NCBI RefSeq assembly: GCF_004784465.1
Contig: NZ_SRRU01000004.1
Span: 248,001 to 312,000 of the forward strand
Reading direction: 5' to 3'
DNA from: Streptomyces griseoluteus
GTDB lineage: Bacteria > Actinomycetota > Actinomycetes > Streptomycetales > Streptomycetaceae
DNA length: 64,000 nt
Part shown: positions 7,462 to 15,607 of the stretch, piece by piece
Layout of the letters: each line of letters starts with the position of its first letter
Numbering within the stretch: the stretch's first letter is position 1
Program-made: the position numbers and the translations under genes
The notes under the pieces: generated by a model
Told to the model about the DNA's origin: nothing
Databases searched by the model: none
Seen by the model: only the letters and a program-made list of their open reading frames with translations

Positions 7462-9105
7462 ATGGCACAGACGCACGGCGCCCAAGGCCCGTCCGACCCC
7501 GAGGCGGCGGCCGGCGGCGGCATGGCGGAGGCGCCGGAGAACTGGGGCAACGGCGGGCTCGTCGGCGACGGCCGCTACCGGCTCACCCACCGGCTCGGCC
7601 GGGGCGGCATGGCCGAGGTGTTCGCGGCCGAGGACGTCCGGCTCGGCCGCACGGTCGCGGTCAAGCTGCTGCGCGCCGACCTCGCCGAGGACCCCACCTC
7701 CAAGGCCCGCTTCACGCGTGAGGCCCAGTCGGTGGCCGGGCTCAACCACCACTCGATCGTCGCCGTGTACGACTCCGGCGAGGACCAGGTGAACGGCCAG
7801 GCCGTGCCGTACATCGTGATGGAGCTGGTCGAGGGCCGCACCATCCGTGAGCTGCTGGTCGACGCGGACGCGCCGGGCCCGGAGCAGGCCCTGATCATCG
7901 TCTCCGGGGTGCTGGACGCGCTCGCCTACTCGCACCAGCACGGCATCGTGCACCGCGACATCAAGCCCGCCAACGTCATCATCACCGACAACGGCGCGGT
8001 CAAGGTGATGGACTTCGGCATCGCCCGCGCCCTGCACGGCGCCTCCACGACGATGACCCAGACCGGCATGGTCATGGGCACACCGCAGTACCTCTCGCCG
8101 GAACAGGCGCTCGGCAAGGCGGTCGACCACCGCTCCGACCTGTACGCCACCGGCTGCCTGCTCTACGAACTCCTCGCGCTGCGGCCTCCCTTCACCGGTG
8201 AGACCCCGCTGTCGGTGGTCTACCAGCACGTCCAGGACATGCCGGTGCCGCCGTCACAGGTCACCGCCGGCTGCCCGCCCGAGCTGGACGGCCTGGTCAT
8301 GCGCTCCCTCGCCAAGGAGCCGGACGACCGCTTCCAGACGGCCGAGGAGATGCGCGGCCTGATCCAGTACGGCCTGCAGATGCTGTACGACCAGGGCGCC
8401 CACTCCGGCACCTGGAACACCGGCCCGGTGGACGCCGCCGCGGGCGCGCCGGCCCCGCCCGGCGGCTACGCGGGCACCACCGTGATGCCCCAGTCCGGCG
8501 GCTACGGCGGCGGCACCACGCAGATCCCGCAGCCGATCCTGCCCGGCGGGTACGGGAGCGGCGACGACGGCGGCTTCGAGGGCCACGGCAACAGGGGCAG
8601 CGGCAAGGGCAAGCTCCTGGTGCTGGCCGCGCTCGCCCTGGTGGCGGTCGTGGCCGGTGTCGCCCTCGCGCTGAACAACACCGGCGGCGACGAGGGCAAG
8701 GGCCCCAAGCCGACCCCGACGCATTCCCGGACGCAAAAGGACGACAAGGCGTCCAAGACGCCGACCGACGACACCTCCAAGGAGCCGACGGACGACCCGG
8801 CCACCCAGGGCGGCTCGGGCTGGAACAACGGCTCGGACTACACCCCGTCCTACCAGCCGACCGACCGCGGTACGGCCCAGCCGACGGACGAGCCGACCGG
8901 CCAGCAGACTTCCGAGCAGCCGAGCGCCCCGCAGAGCTCGCCGCCCGCCACGGGCGACGCGTCCGGCGGTGGCGGCACGGACGCGGGCACCACGGACGGC
9001 ACGGGCAACGCGGGCGGCACCGACCAGGGCACCACGGCCGGTGCCGGCGGTGCGGACGCCGGTGCGGCGGCCGGGGCGGACGCGGCCGGCGCGAACGGCA
9101 CTTGA
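7462..9105 (+). CDS. Membrane Ser/Thr protein kinase, Thr/Asp/Gly-rich exterior, no PASTA
   Basis: 547 aa. The kinase domain spans ~30-290, with Gly loop GRGGMAEV, VAVKLL lysine, HRDIKPAN, DFG and GTPQYLSPEQALG. A Gly-rich juxtamembrane linker precedes a single membrane helix near residues 383-404 (LLVLAALALVAVVAGVALAL). The outer ~140 residues are low-complexity Thr, Asp, Ser, Gly and Ala with no recognisable sensor fold, so the signal is unknown. The ATG is preceded by GAGGA. The kinase halves of this protein and its divergent neighbour are very similar, which suggests an old duplication with separate sensor tails. Confidence 0.92.
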   Translation: MAQTHGAQGPSDPEAAAGGGMAEAPENWGNGGLVGDGRYRLTHRLGRGGMAEVFAAEDVRLGRTVAVKLLRADLAEDPTSKARFTREAQSVAGLNHHSIVAVYDSGEDQVNGQAVPYIVMELVEGRTIRELLVDADAPGPEQALIIVSGVLDALAYSHQHGIVHRDIKPANVIITDNGAVKVMDFGIARALHGASTTMTQTGMVMGTPQYLSPEQALGKAVDHRSDLYATGCLLYELLALRPPFTGETPLSVVYQHVQDMPVPPSQVTAGCPPELDGLVMRSLAKEPDDRFQTAEEMRGLIQYGLQMLYDQGAHSGTWNTGPVDAAAGAPAPPGGYAGTTVMPQSGGYGGGTTQIPQPILPGGYGSGDDGGFEGHGNRGSGKGKLLVLAALALVAVVAGVALALNNTGGDEGKGPKPTPTHSRTQKDDKASKTPTDDTSKEPTDDPATQGGSGWNNGSDYTPSYQPTDRGTAQPTDEPTGQQTSEQPSAPQSSPPATGDASGGGGTDAGTTDGTGNAGGTDQGTTAGAGGADAGAAAGADAAGANGT

Positions 9106-9106
9106 A

Positions 9107-9153
9107 GGCCGACGTCGCCGGCCCCCGGAACGGGCCCGGACGGGCCCGTCGGC
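9107..9153. terminator. Possible terminator between convergent genes
   Basis: Outer arms GCCGAC and GTCGGC enclose two copies of CGGGCCCG (9131-9138, 9141-9148), so several stem-loops are possible. Placed between the kinase and the phosphotransferase genes, which converge here. Confidence 0.4.
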
Positions 9154-9171
9154 TGACCGGGCCGAGGCGGC

Positions 9172-10215
9172 TCAGCCCGTGAAGGCGTCGCACACCGCGT
9201 CGTACTCCCGTGTCCACCACACCGCGAGCGCGGAGGCGGCCGGGAACTGGCAGTCGGCGCGGGTGTCACCGCGCTCGTAGTGCCAGCGCAGCATCCAGAA
9301 GTCGTTCAGGCGTTCCCACCACACCCGGTGCACGGCCGCCGCCAGCTCCGAGGGGGTGGAGCGCGCCGCGCGGCGGTACGCCCGCGCGTACGCCCGCGCC
9401 TTGGGCAGGTCCAGCATCCCCGCGGGCCGTACGAAGAAGATCGCGGCGGCGCGTACGGCCTCCTCGGCGCGGGGCTGCACCCCCAGGCGGTCCCAGTCGA
9501 CGATGGCGGCGGGGGTGCCACCCCGGTAGAGCAGGTTGAACGGGTGGAAGTCGCCGTGCACCCAGCCCACCGGGCCGCCGCGCGGCGGGCGGTGGTGGGC
9601 GTGCTGCTCCAGCAGCGACCGGCGTTCCAGCAGGCGGTGACGGGCCAGGTCGTCGAAGGCGTCGGCGGGTTTGTGCCGGTGGACGTGGCCGAGCAGGTCG
9701 TCGATGAGGGCGAAGGTGTCGGCCGGGTCGGCGCTCTCCACCGGGTGCGGGCTCGTGGCCGGGCGGGTGCGCCCCTTCGGCGGCATCACGCGCTCCAGGC
9801 AGGCGTGCACGGCGCCCAGTAGCGCGCCCAGGCGCGCGCTCTCGGAGCGGGTGAGCTGACCGCCGTGCAGATGTCCCCCCTCGATCCAGGGGTGCAGGGC
9901 ATAGGCGTGTCCGCCGACGACCGCGACCGTACGGCCCTCGCGGTGGGTGAGCGGAGGGACGGCCGGGACGCCGACCTCGGCGAGGCGCTGGGTGGCCAGA
10001 TGACGGCGCTCGATGGCGTCGGGATCGGCGGTGTCGGGGTCGAAGTGGTGCTTGAGGAAGTACCGGCCCCGCGTGGTGCGCACCCGGTAGCCCCGGTTGA
10101 GCAGGCCTTGGTCGACCGGTTCGCAGGCGAGGGCCGTACCGGCTTCGTACAGGGGTAACAAGGCGCCGAGCGGGGGCGCGTGGGGCACTGCGGGTGGTAC
10201 ACGGAGGCGCTGCAC
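9172..10215 (-). CDS. Aminoglycoside phosphotransferase (APH)-like kinase
   Basis: 347 aa with the APH/choline kinase-like fold. The catalytic loop VHGDFHPFN near residue 218 and metal site IVDWDRLG near 240 are intact. The N-terminal lobe has RGRYFLKHH, where the lysine can bind ATP. This broad family phosphorylates small molecules, and true antibiotic resistance is only one outcome; nothing nearby points to a drug. The start is GTG at 10215, with TAGCAT 6 nt upstream and no Shine-Dalgarno, suggesting a leaderless message. Confidence 0.83.
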   Translation of the reverse strand: MQRLRVPPAVPHAPPLGALLPLYEAGTALACEPVDQGLLNRGYRVRTTRGRYFLKHHFDPDTADPDAIERRHLATQRLAEVGVPAVPPLTHREGRTVAVVGGHAYALHPWIEGGHLHGGQLTRSESARLGALLGAVHACLERVMPPKGRTRPATSPHPVESADPADTFALIDDLLGHVHRHKPADAFDDLARHRLLERRSLLEQHAHHRPPRGGPVGWVHGDFHPFNLLYRGGTPAAIVDWDRLGVQPRAEEAVRAAAIFFVRPAGMLDLPKARAYARAYRRAARSTPSELAAAVHRVWWERLNDFWMLRWHYERGDTRADCQFPAASALAVWWTREYDAVCDAFTG

Positions 10216-10221
10216 GCGCCG

Positions 10222-10227
10222 ATGCTA
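10222..10227 (-). promoter_or_regulatory. -10 element of a probable leaderless promoter
   Basis: On the minus strand TAGCAT is followed by 6 nt and the GTG start of the phosphotransferase gene. No good -35 is visible. Confidence 0.5.
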
Positions 10228-10481
10228 GGGCACGAAAAGACCCCGTGAGCTGGGGGTTGTCACAGGCAGTCGTCGGCGGTCGCATTCGGTCACCCGGCGT
10301 GCCCCGGTGAACGTCCGGGTGCACACGGAAGTGCAATTCGCGCGCGGCGCGAAAGAAATCCCCGCCCGTCCCCGGTGACGCGCCGGGACTCTTCCTTTGA
10401 GCTGGGTGGGCGGGATAACGTGCCGTTGCTCCGGCCTCCTGCAAGGCTGTGACCAGCGAACTTCCGGGACTTGTGGATTTA

Positions 10482-10495
10482 CTTGGAAATCCAAG
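10482..10495. promoter_or_regulatory. Palindromic candidate operator for bkdABC
   Basis: CTTGGAAATCCAAG is a perfect inverted repeat (six-base arms, AA centre) in the AT-rich stretch just upstream of the candidate bkd promoter. Streptomyces bkd operons are known to be controlled by an Lrp/AsnC-type regulator (BkdR); whether this is its site is inference. Confidence 0.45.
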
Positions 10496-10720
10496 CAAAA
10501 ACGCAGGTCAGGTGGGGTTTCACAGAAATGTGGAGCACTGGGTAACGTTAAAAGCCGCAGGCGCTCGCCGGGGCACCTGTCACGCCTGTTCCCGGCCGAG
10601 CGGCACCCACCCCGTGCCCGGTGGTCGAGAAGAGGTGGCCGCTCCCCCCGGCTCCGACCGAGCAAGGGGGAACCCAGGCTCACCGGCAACCCCGTGGGCC
10701 GGAACGACGGAGGAGCACAC

Positions 10721-11911
10721 GTGACCGTGGAGAGCAGTGCCGCGCGCAAGCCGCGACGCAGCGCCGCAGGCAAGACCGGTACCGCCGGTACCGGGCGCAG
10801 CACCCGCAGCACCGTGAAGCAGGGCACCGAGCCGGAGCTGGTACAGCTCCTGACGCCGGAGGGCAAGCGGGTCAAGAACGCCGAGTTCGACGCCTACGTC
10901 GCCGGCATCACCCCCGACGAGCTGCGCGGTCTGTACCGCGACATGGTGCTCACCCGCCGCTTCGACGCGGAGGCGACCGCCCTCCAGCGCCAGGGCGAGC
11001 TGGGCCTGTGGGCCTCGCTGCTCGGCCAGGAGGCCGCCCAGATCGGCTCCGGCCGCGCCACCCGCGAGGACGACTACGTCTTCCCGACCTACCGCGAGCA
11101 CGGCGTCGCCTGGTGCCGCGGGGTCGACCCGACCAACCTGCTCGGCATGTTCCGGGGTGTGAACAACGGCGGCTGGGACCCCAACGGCAACAACTTCCAC
11201 CTGTACACGATCGTCATCGGCTCGCAGACGCTGCACGCCACCGGCTACGCGATGGGTGTGGCCAAGGACGGCGCGGACTCGGCCGTGATCGCCTACTTCG
11301 GTGACGGCGCGTCCAGCCAGGGCGACGTGGCGGAATCGTTCACCTTCTCCGCGGTGTACAACGCCCCGGTCGTGTTCTTCTGCCAGAACAACCAGTGGGC
11401 GATCTCCGAGCCCACCGAGAAGCAGACCCGCGTCCCGCTCTACCAGCGCGCCCAGGGCTACGGCTTCCCGGGCGTCCGGGTGGACGGCAACGACGTGCTG
11501 GCCTGCCTCGCCGTGACCCGCTGGGCGCTGGAACGCGCCCGCAACGGCGAGGGCCCGACCCTCGTGGAGGCGTTCACCTACCGGATGGGCGCCCACACCA
11601 CCTCCGACGACCCCACGCGCTACCGCCATGACGACGAGCGCGTCGCCTGGGAGGCGAAGGACCCGATCCTGCGCCTGCGCGCCTACCTGGAGTCCTCGAA
11701 CCACGCGGACGAGGGATTCTTCGCGGAGCTGGAGAGCGAGTCCGAGGCGTTGGGCAAGCGGGTGCGGGAAGCGGTCCGCGCCATGCCGGACCCGGACCGC
11801 TTCGCCATCTTCGAGAACGTGTACGCGGACGGGCACGCGCTCGTCGACGAGGAGCGCGCCCAGTTCGCCGCCTACCAGGCGTCGTTCGCGGACGCTCAGG
11901 GGGGCAACTGA
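10721..11911 (+). CDS. bkdA: Branched-chain 2-oxoacid dehydrogenase E1 alpha subunit
   Basis: 396 aa. This is the thiamine diphosphate-dependent subunit that decarboxylates the 2-oxoacids of valine, leucine and isoleucine. The ThDP motif begins GDGASSQGD near residue 193 and ends FFCQNNQWAIS, as in E1 alpha proteins. The GTG at 10721 follows an AGGAG site; the frame stays open upstream but only as non-coding sequence. The N-terminal ~40 residues are basic and probably disordered. bkdB follows after one base, so the complex is made in fixed ratio. The products feed branched fatty acid and polyketide starter units. Confidence 0.92.
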   Translation: MTVESSAARKPRRSAAGKTGTAGTGRSTRSTVKQGTEPELVQLLTPEGKRVKNAEFDAYVAGITPDELRGLYRDMVLTRRFDAEATALQRQGELGLWASLLGQEAAQIGSGRATREDDYVFPTYREHGVAWCRGVDPTNLLGMFRGVNNGGWDPNGNNFHLYTIVIGSQTLHATGYAMGVAKDGADSAVIAYFGDGASSQGDVAESFTFSAVYNAPVVFFCQNNQWAISEPTEKQTRVPLYQRAQGYGFPGVRVDGNDVLACLAVTRWALERARNGEGPTLVEAFTYRMGAHTTSDDPTRYRHDDERVAWEAKDPILRLRAYLESSNHADEGFFAELESESEALGKRVREAVRAMPDPDRFAIFENVYADGHALVDEERAQFAAYQASFADAQGGN

Positions 11912-11912
11912 C

Positions 11913-12890
11913 ATGGCGGAGAAAATGGCTCTGGCCAAGGCGATCAACGAATCGCTGCGGCGCGCGCTGGAGACCGACCCGAAGGTCCTCGTCATGGGCG
12001 AGGACGTCGGCAAGCTCGGCGGTGTCTTCCGGGTGACCGACGGCCTCCAGAAGGACTTCGGCGAGGAGCGGGTCATCGACACCCCGCTCGCCGAGTCCGG
12101 CATCGTCGGCACCGCGATCGGTCTCGCCCTGCGCGGCTACCGCCCGGTGGTCGAGATCCAGTTCGACGGCTTCGTCTTCCCGGCGTACGACCAGATCGTC
12201 ACCCAGCTCGCGAAGATGCACGCCCGCTCGCTGGGCAAGGTCAAGATGCCGGTCGTCATCCGCATCCCCTACGGCGGCGGCATCGGCGCGGTCGAGCACC
12301 ACTCCGAGTCCCCCGAGGCGCTGTTCGCGCACGTGGCGGGCCTGAAGGTGGTCAGCCCGTCCAACTCCTCGGACGCCTACTGGATGATGCAGCAGGCCAT
12401 CCAGAGCGACGACCCGGTGATCTACTTCGAGCCCAAGCGGCGCTACTGGGACAAGGGCGAGGTCGATCCCGAGCTGATCCCCGGCCCGCTGCACAGGGCG
12501 AGCGTGGTCCGCGAGGGCACCGACCTGACGCTGGCCGCGTACGGCCCCATGGTCAAGCTGTGCCGGCAGGTGGCCGACGCGGCCGCCGAGGAGGGCAAGT
12601 CCCTGGAGGTGCTCGACCTCCGCTCGGTCTCCCCGCTGGACTTCGACACCATCCAGACCTCGGTCGAGAAGACCCGCCGTCTGGTGGTCGTCCACGAGGC
12701 ACCGGTGTTCCTCGGCTCCGGCGCGGAGATCGCCGCGCGGATCACCGAGCGGTGCTTCTACCACCTGGAGGCCCCGGTGCTCCGGGTCGGCGGCTATCAC
12801 GCCCCGTACCCGCCGGCGCGCCTGGAGGACGAGTATCTGCCGGGTCTGGACCGGGTGCTCGACGCCGTCGACCGCGCCCTTGCGTACTGA
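11913..12890 (+). CDS. bkdB: Branched-chain 2-oxoacid dehydrogenase E1 beta subunit
   Basis: 325 aa, the standard E1 beta length. The transketolase pyrimidine-binding half carries VMGEDVGKLGGVFRVT and DTPLAESGIVGTAIGLALRG; the C-terminal half has LEVLDLRSVSPLDFDTI and the VVVHEAP segment. It pairs with BkdA as an alpha2beta2 tetramer at the E1 active site. The ATG lies one base after the bkdA stop. The gene for E3 (lipoamide dehydrogenase) is not in the cluster, so a shared E3 encoded elsewhere is expected. Confidence 0.93.
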   Translation: MAEKMALAKAINESLRRALETDPKVLVMGEDVGKLGGVFRVTDGLQKDFGEERVIDTPLAESGIVGTAIGLALRGYRPVVEIQFDGFVFPAYDQIVTQLAKMHARSLGKVKMPVVIRIPYGGGIGAVEHHSESPEALFAHVAGLKVVSPSNSSDAYWMMQQAIQSDDPVIYFEPKRRYWDKGEVDPELIPGPLHRASVVREGTDLTLAAYGPMVKLCRQVADAAAEEGKSLEVLDLRSVSPLDFDTIQTSVEKTRRLVVVHEAPVFLGSGAEIAARITERCFYHLEAPVLRVGGYHAPYPPARLEDEYLPGLDRVLDAVDRALAY

Positions 12891-12900
12891 GGAAGGTTTC

Positions 12901-14289
12901 GTGACGACGATGACGGAAGCTTCCGTGCGCGAGTTCAAGATGCCGGACGTGGGCGAGGGGCTCACCGAGGCCGAGATTCTCAAGTGGTACGTGCAGGTCG
13001 GGGACACGGTCACCGACGGCCAGGTGGTGTGCGAGGTCGAGACCGCCAAGGCGGCCGTCGAACTCCCCATCCCCTACGACGGGGTGGTGCGCGAGCTGCG
13101 CTTCGCCGAGGGCACGACGGTCGACGTGGGTACGGCGATCATCGCGGTGGACGTGGCGGGCGGGGCGGCTCCCGGGCCGGCGCCGGCCGCGGCCGCCGAG
13201 CCCGCGGCCGCGCCCGCCGAAGAGGCCGAGCCGCAGGGCCGTACGCCGGTGCTGGTGGGATACGGCGTGGCCGCCTCCTCCACCAAGCGGCGTCCCCGCA
13301 AGGGACCCGAGGTGGCGGTGGCCGCCGCACCGGCCGAGCTGAACGGGCACGGCCCCGCCGCTCCCGCTCCCGCTCCGGTGAAGGAGCGCCCGCTGGCCAA
13401 GCCGCCGGTGCGCAAGCTGGCCAAGGACCTGGGCGTCGACCTGGCGCGGGTCGTCCCGTCCGGGCCGGACGGCATCATCACCCGCGAGGACGTGCACGCG
13501 GCGGTGGCTCCGGCGGAGCCCGTGGTGGAGGCCCCGGCCCCGGCTGCCGTGCCCGCTCCCGCGCCCGCCGTGGCCGGGTACGACTCGGCGCGGGAGACGC
13601 GTATCCCGGTCAAGGGGGTCCGCAAGGCGACCGCGCAGGCGATGATCGGCTCGGCGTTCACGGCGCCGCATGTCACGGAGTTCGTGACGGTGGACGTGAC
13701 GCGGACGATGAAGCTGGTCGAGGAGCTGAAGCAGGACAAGGAGTTCCAGGGGCTGCGGGTGAACCCGCTGCTGCTGATCGCCAAGGCCCTGCTGGTCGCG
13801 ATCAAGCGCAACCCCGAGGTCAACGCGTCCTGGGACGAGGCCGCCCAGGAGATCGTGCTCAAGCACTACGTCAACCTGGGCATCGCGGCGGCGACTCCGC
13901 GCGGACTGATCGTGCCCAACATCAAGGACGCGCAGGACAAGACGCTCCCGCAGCTGTCGGCGGCGCTGGGCGAGCTGGTGACCACGGCCCGCGAGGGCAA
14001 GACGTCCCCGGCGGCGATGCAGGGCGGCACGGTGACCATCACCAACGTCGGCGTCTTCGGCGTCGACACCGGTACGCCGATCCTCAACCCCGGCGAGTCC
14101 GCGATCCTCGCGATCGGCGCGATCAAGCTCCAGCCGTGGGTGCACAAGGGCAAGGTCAAGCCCCGCCAGGTCACCACCCTCGCCCTCAGCTTCGACCACC
14201 GCCTGGTCGACGGCGAACTCGGCTCCAAGGTCCTGGCAGACGTCGCGGCGATTCTGGAACAGCCGAAGCGATTGATCTCCTGGGCGTAG
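12901..14289 (+). CDS. bkdC: Branched-chain 2-oxoacid dehydrogenase E2 (dihydrolipoamide acyltransferase)
   Basis: 462 aa. A lipoyl domain (~5-80) has the lipoylation lysine in ETAKA near residue 50. Ala/Pro-rich hinges lead to a peripheral subunit-binding domain (~165-200, VRKLAKDLGVDLARVVPSG) and the catalytic acyltransferase core with SFDHRLVDGEL near 430 (active-site His and Asp). It moves the branched acyl group from E1 to CoA. The GTG at 12901 has GAGGAAGG just upstream; an in-frame ATG three codons later is an alternative. It is the last gene of bkdABC and is followed by two hairpins. Confidence 0.93.
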   Translation: MTTMTEASVREFKMPDVGEGLTEAEILKWYVQVGDTVTDGQVVCEVETAKAAVELPIPYDGVVRELRFAEGTTVDVGTAIIAVDVAGGAAPGPAPAAAAEPAAAPAEEAEPQGRTPVLVGYGVAASSTKRRPRKGPEVAVAAAPAELNGHGPAAPAPAPVKERPLAKPPVRKLAKDLGVDLARVVPSGPDGIITREDVHAAVAPAEPVVEAPAPAAVPAPAPAVAGYDSARETRIPVKGVRKATAQAMIGSAFTAPHVTEFVTVDVTRTMKLVEELKQDKEFQGLRVNPLLLIAKALLVAIKRNPEVNASWDEAAQEIVLKHYVNLGIAAATPRGLIVPNIKDAQDKTLPQLSAALGELVTTAREGKTSPAAMQGGTVTITNVGVFGVDTGTPILNPGESAILAIGAIKLQPWVHKGKVKPRQVTTLALSFDHRLVDGELGSKVLADVAAILEQPKRLISWA

Positions 14290-14317
14290 CGAGCCATTCC
14301 ACCTGCGGAAAGGCTGA

Positions 14318-14340
14318 GACCCTGACCTCCAGTCAGGGTC
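14318..14340 (+). terminator. Hairpin after bkdC
   Basis: GACCCTGAC and GTCAGGGTC form a perfect 9-bp stem with a 5-nt loop, 29 bp after the bkdC stop. It is the first of two tandem hairpins. Confidence 0.65.
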
Positions 14341-14349
14341 TTGGTCGCC

Positions 14350-14396
14350 AGAGAATTCTGAGATTGTGACTCCCGTTCACAGTCTCAGAATTCTCT
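14350..14396. terminator. Long AT-rich 20-bp hairpin, bkd terminator
   Basis: Arms 14350-14369 and 14377-14396 pair over 20 bp with a single G.T wobble and a 7-nt loop (CTCCCGT). The arms contain GAATTC and are strikingly AT-rich for this genome. The position after bkdC supports a termination or mRNA 3'-end protection role; it can act in both directions. Confidence 0.75.
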
Positions 14397-14436
14397 CGTT
14401 GAGCACATGAAGCGGCGCGAGTTAGCGCCACGCAAA

Positions 14437-14474
14437 GGGCCCGCCCGCACAGAGTGAACCGTGCGGGCGGGCCC
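14437..14474 (-). terminator. Terminator of the carboxypeptidase gene
   Basis: GGGCCCGCCCGCAC (14437-14450) and its exact complement (14461-14474) form a 14-bp stem with a 10-nt loop. On the minus strand it follows the stop of the gene ending at 14498 and is trailed by TTTGCG. Confidence 0.8.
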
Positions 14475-14497
14475 TGTCTCGCCGAAGCGGCGCAGCC

Positions 14498-15394
14498 CTA
14501 CTTGGTGAAGCCGTAGTTCAGGAGCTTCGTCGCGTCCGTGCCGCGCTGGGTGACGGAGGACGACGCGAGGACCGTGCCGATGACCGTCTTGCCGTTGCGG
14601 GTGGCGGCGAAGACGAGGCAGTACTTGGCCTCGGGGCCGGAGCCGGTCTTGACGCCGATGGCGCCGCTGTAGCTGCTCAGCAGCGTGTTGGTGTTGGTCC
14701 ACGCCTTCATCGTGCGCGTGCTGCCGGTCTTGGTGACCGTCTTCGCCGTGTATGACTTGGTCTTGACGATGGCGCGGAAGTTGGCGTTCTTCATCGCGCT
14801 GCTGGCGATCTTCGTCAGGTCGCGCGGGGTCGAGTAGTTCGAGCCCTTGCCGATGCCGTCGAAGGAATCGAAGTGCGTGTTCTTCAGGTTGAGGGCCTTC
14901 GCGGCAGAGTTCATCTTGCCGAGGAAGGAGGTCACGCGCGCGGAGTGCGTGCTGCCCGAGCCGTACTTGTCCGCGAGGACGTACGCGGCGTCGCAGCCGG
15001 ACGGCAGCATCAGCCCGTAGAGGAGCTGGCGGACGGTGACCTTGTCACCGACGATCAGGCCGGCCGAGGACGCGTTGTTGGCGACGATGTAGTCGCTGGC
15101 GCCCTTGGGGATGGTGACCTTGGCGTCCAGGTTCAGGTTCGGCTGCGCCAGCACGACCTTCGCGGTCATGATCTTGGTGGTGGAGCCGGTGGAGCGGCGG
15201 GTGTCCGCGGCCTTGGTGTACAGCGACGCACCGGTGGAGTTGTTCATCGCGTAACCGCCCGCGGCCACGATCGAAGGCGCGGAAGCGGCCTGCGCGGGCG
15301 CTGCGGTGAGGGCACTGGTGGTGAGCAGCGCGCCGGACGCGACGGCGACGGCGGCGGCCCTGCGGAGGGAGGAGCCCTTGATGCCGGTAATCAA
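14498..15394 (-). CDS. Secreted D-alanyl-D-alanine carboxypeptidase (PBP5/DacA-type)
   Basis: 298 aa. A signal peptide (cleavage near AQA-ASAPS) is followed by a serine penicillin-binding fold: SxxK motif STTK near residue 70, SGC in place of SxN near 130, and KTG near 250 (IGVKTGSG). It trims the terminal D-Ala from peptidoglycan pentapeptides outside the membrane. There is no C-terminal amphipathic anchor of the kind seen in E. coli PBP5. The start appears to be the rare TTG at 15394, supported by GAGGTA 9 nt upstream and by the position of the signal peptide. Confidence 0.88.
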   Translation of the reverse strand: MITGIKGSSLRRAAAVAVASGALLTTSALTAAPAQAASAPSIVAAGGYAMNNSTGASLYTKAADTRRSTGSTTKIMTAKVVLAQPNLNLDAKVTIPKGASDYIVANNASSAGLIVGDKVTVRQLLYGLMLPSGCDAAYVLADKYGSGSTHSARVTSFLGKMNSAAKALNLKNTHFDSFDGIGKGSNYSTPRDLTKIASSAMKNANFRAIVKTKSYTAKTVTKTGSTRTMKAWTNTNTLLSSYSGAIGVKTGSGPEAKYCLVFAATRNGKTVIGTVLASSSVTQRGTDATKLLNYGFTK

Positions 15395-15595
15395 AGCGAA
15401 ATACCTCGATTGTCTGAAATGCCCTGGGAATGCGGCCTAGTTGAGGTGCCCTGAAAGGAGGGCCGCACCTGTGTGACAAGTGATCGGCCCTCATGGTTGC
15501 ACTCCCCTGACAGGAAAATTTCCGGCGCTCCGCTGACGCCCCTTCAGTCGGGTCCGCATGCTGGACCGCGTTGTCCCGCCCCGGTCTGTTGTATC

Positions 15596-15601
15596 TATCC
15601 T
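15596..15601 (+). promoter_or_regulatory. -10 element of a probable leaderless promoter
   Basis: TATCCT lies 6 nt before the ATG at 15608. A TTGTCC at 15571-15576 could be the -35 with a longer than usual 19-bp spacer. No Shine-Dalgarno is present. Confidence 0.5.
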
Positions 15602-15607
15602 GTAGGC

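Larger units (their letters stand above)
10216..10720. other. 505-bp regulatory region upstream of bkdABC
   Basis: No convincing gene is present. The stretch 10470-10560 is much more AT-rich than its surroundings and holds a 14-bp palindrome (10482-10495) and a candidate promoter: TTCACA (10519-10524), an 18-bp spacer and TAACGT (10543-10548). If used, that promoter leaves a leader of about 170 nt before bkdA. The left end holds the phosphotransferase promoter. Confidence 0.5.

Noticed and set aside
7068..7721. Plus-strand open frame covering the divergent kinase promoter region
   Set aside because: It overlaps both kinase starts, has no domain, and is Arg-rich as expected from a non-coding frame.
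12742..14199. Minus-strand frame of 485 residues opposite bkdC
   Set aside because: Arg/His/Gly-rich with no domain; bkdC on the plus strand has complete E2 motifs.
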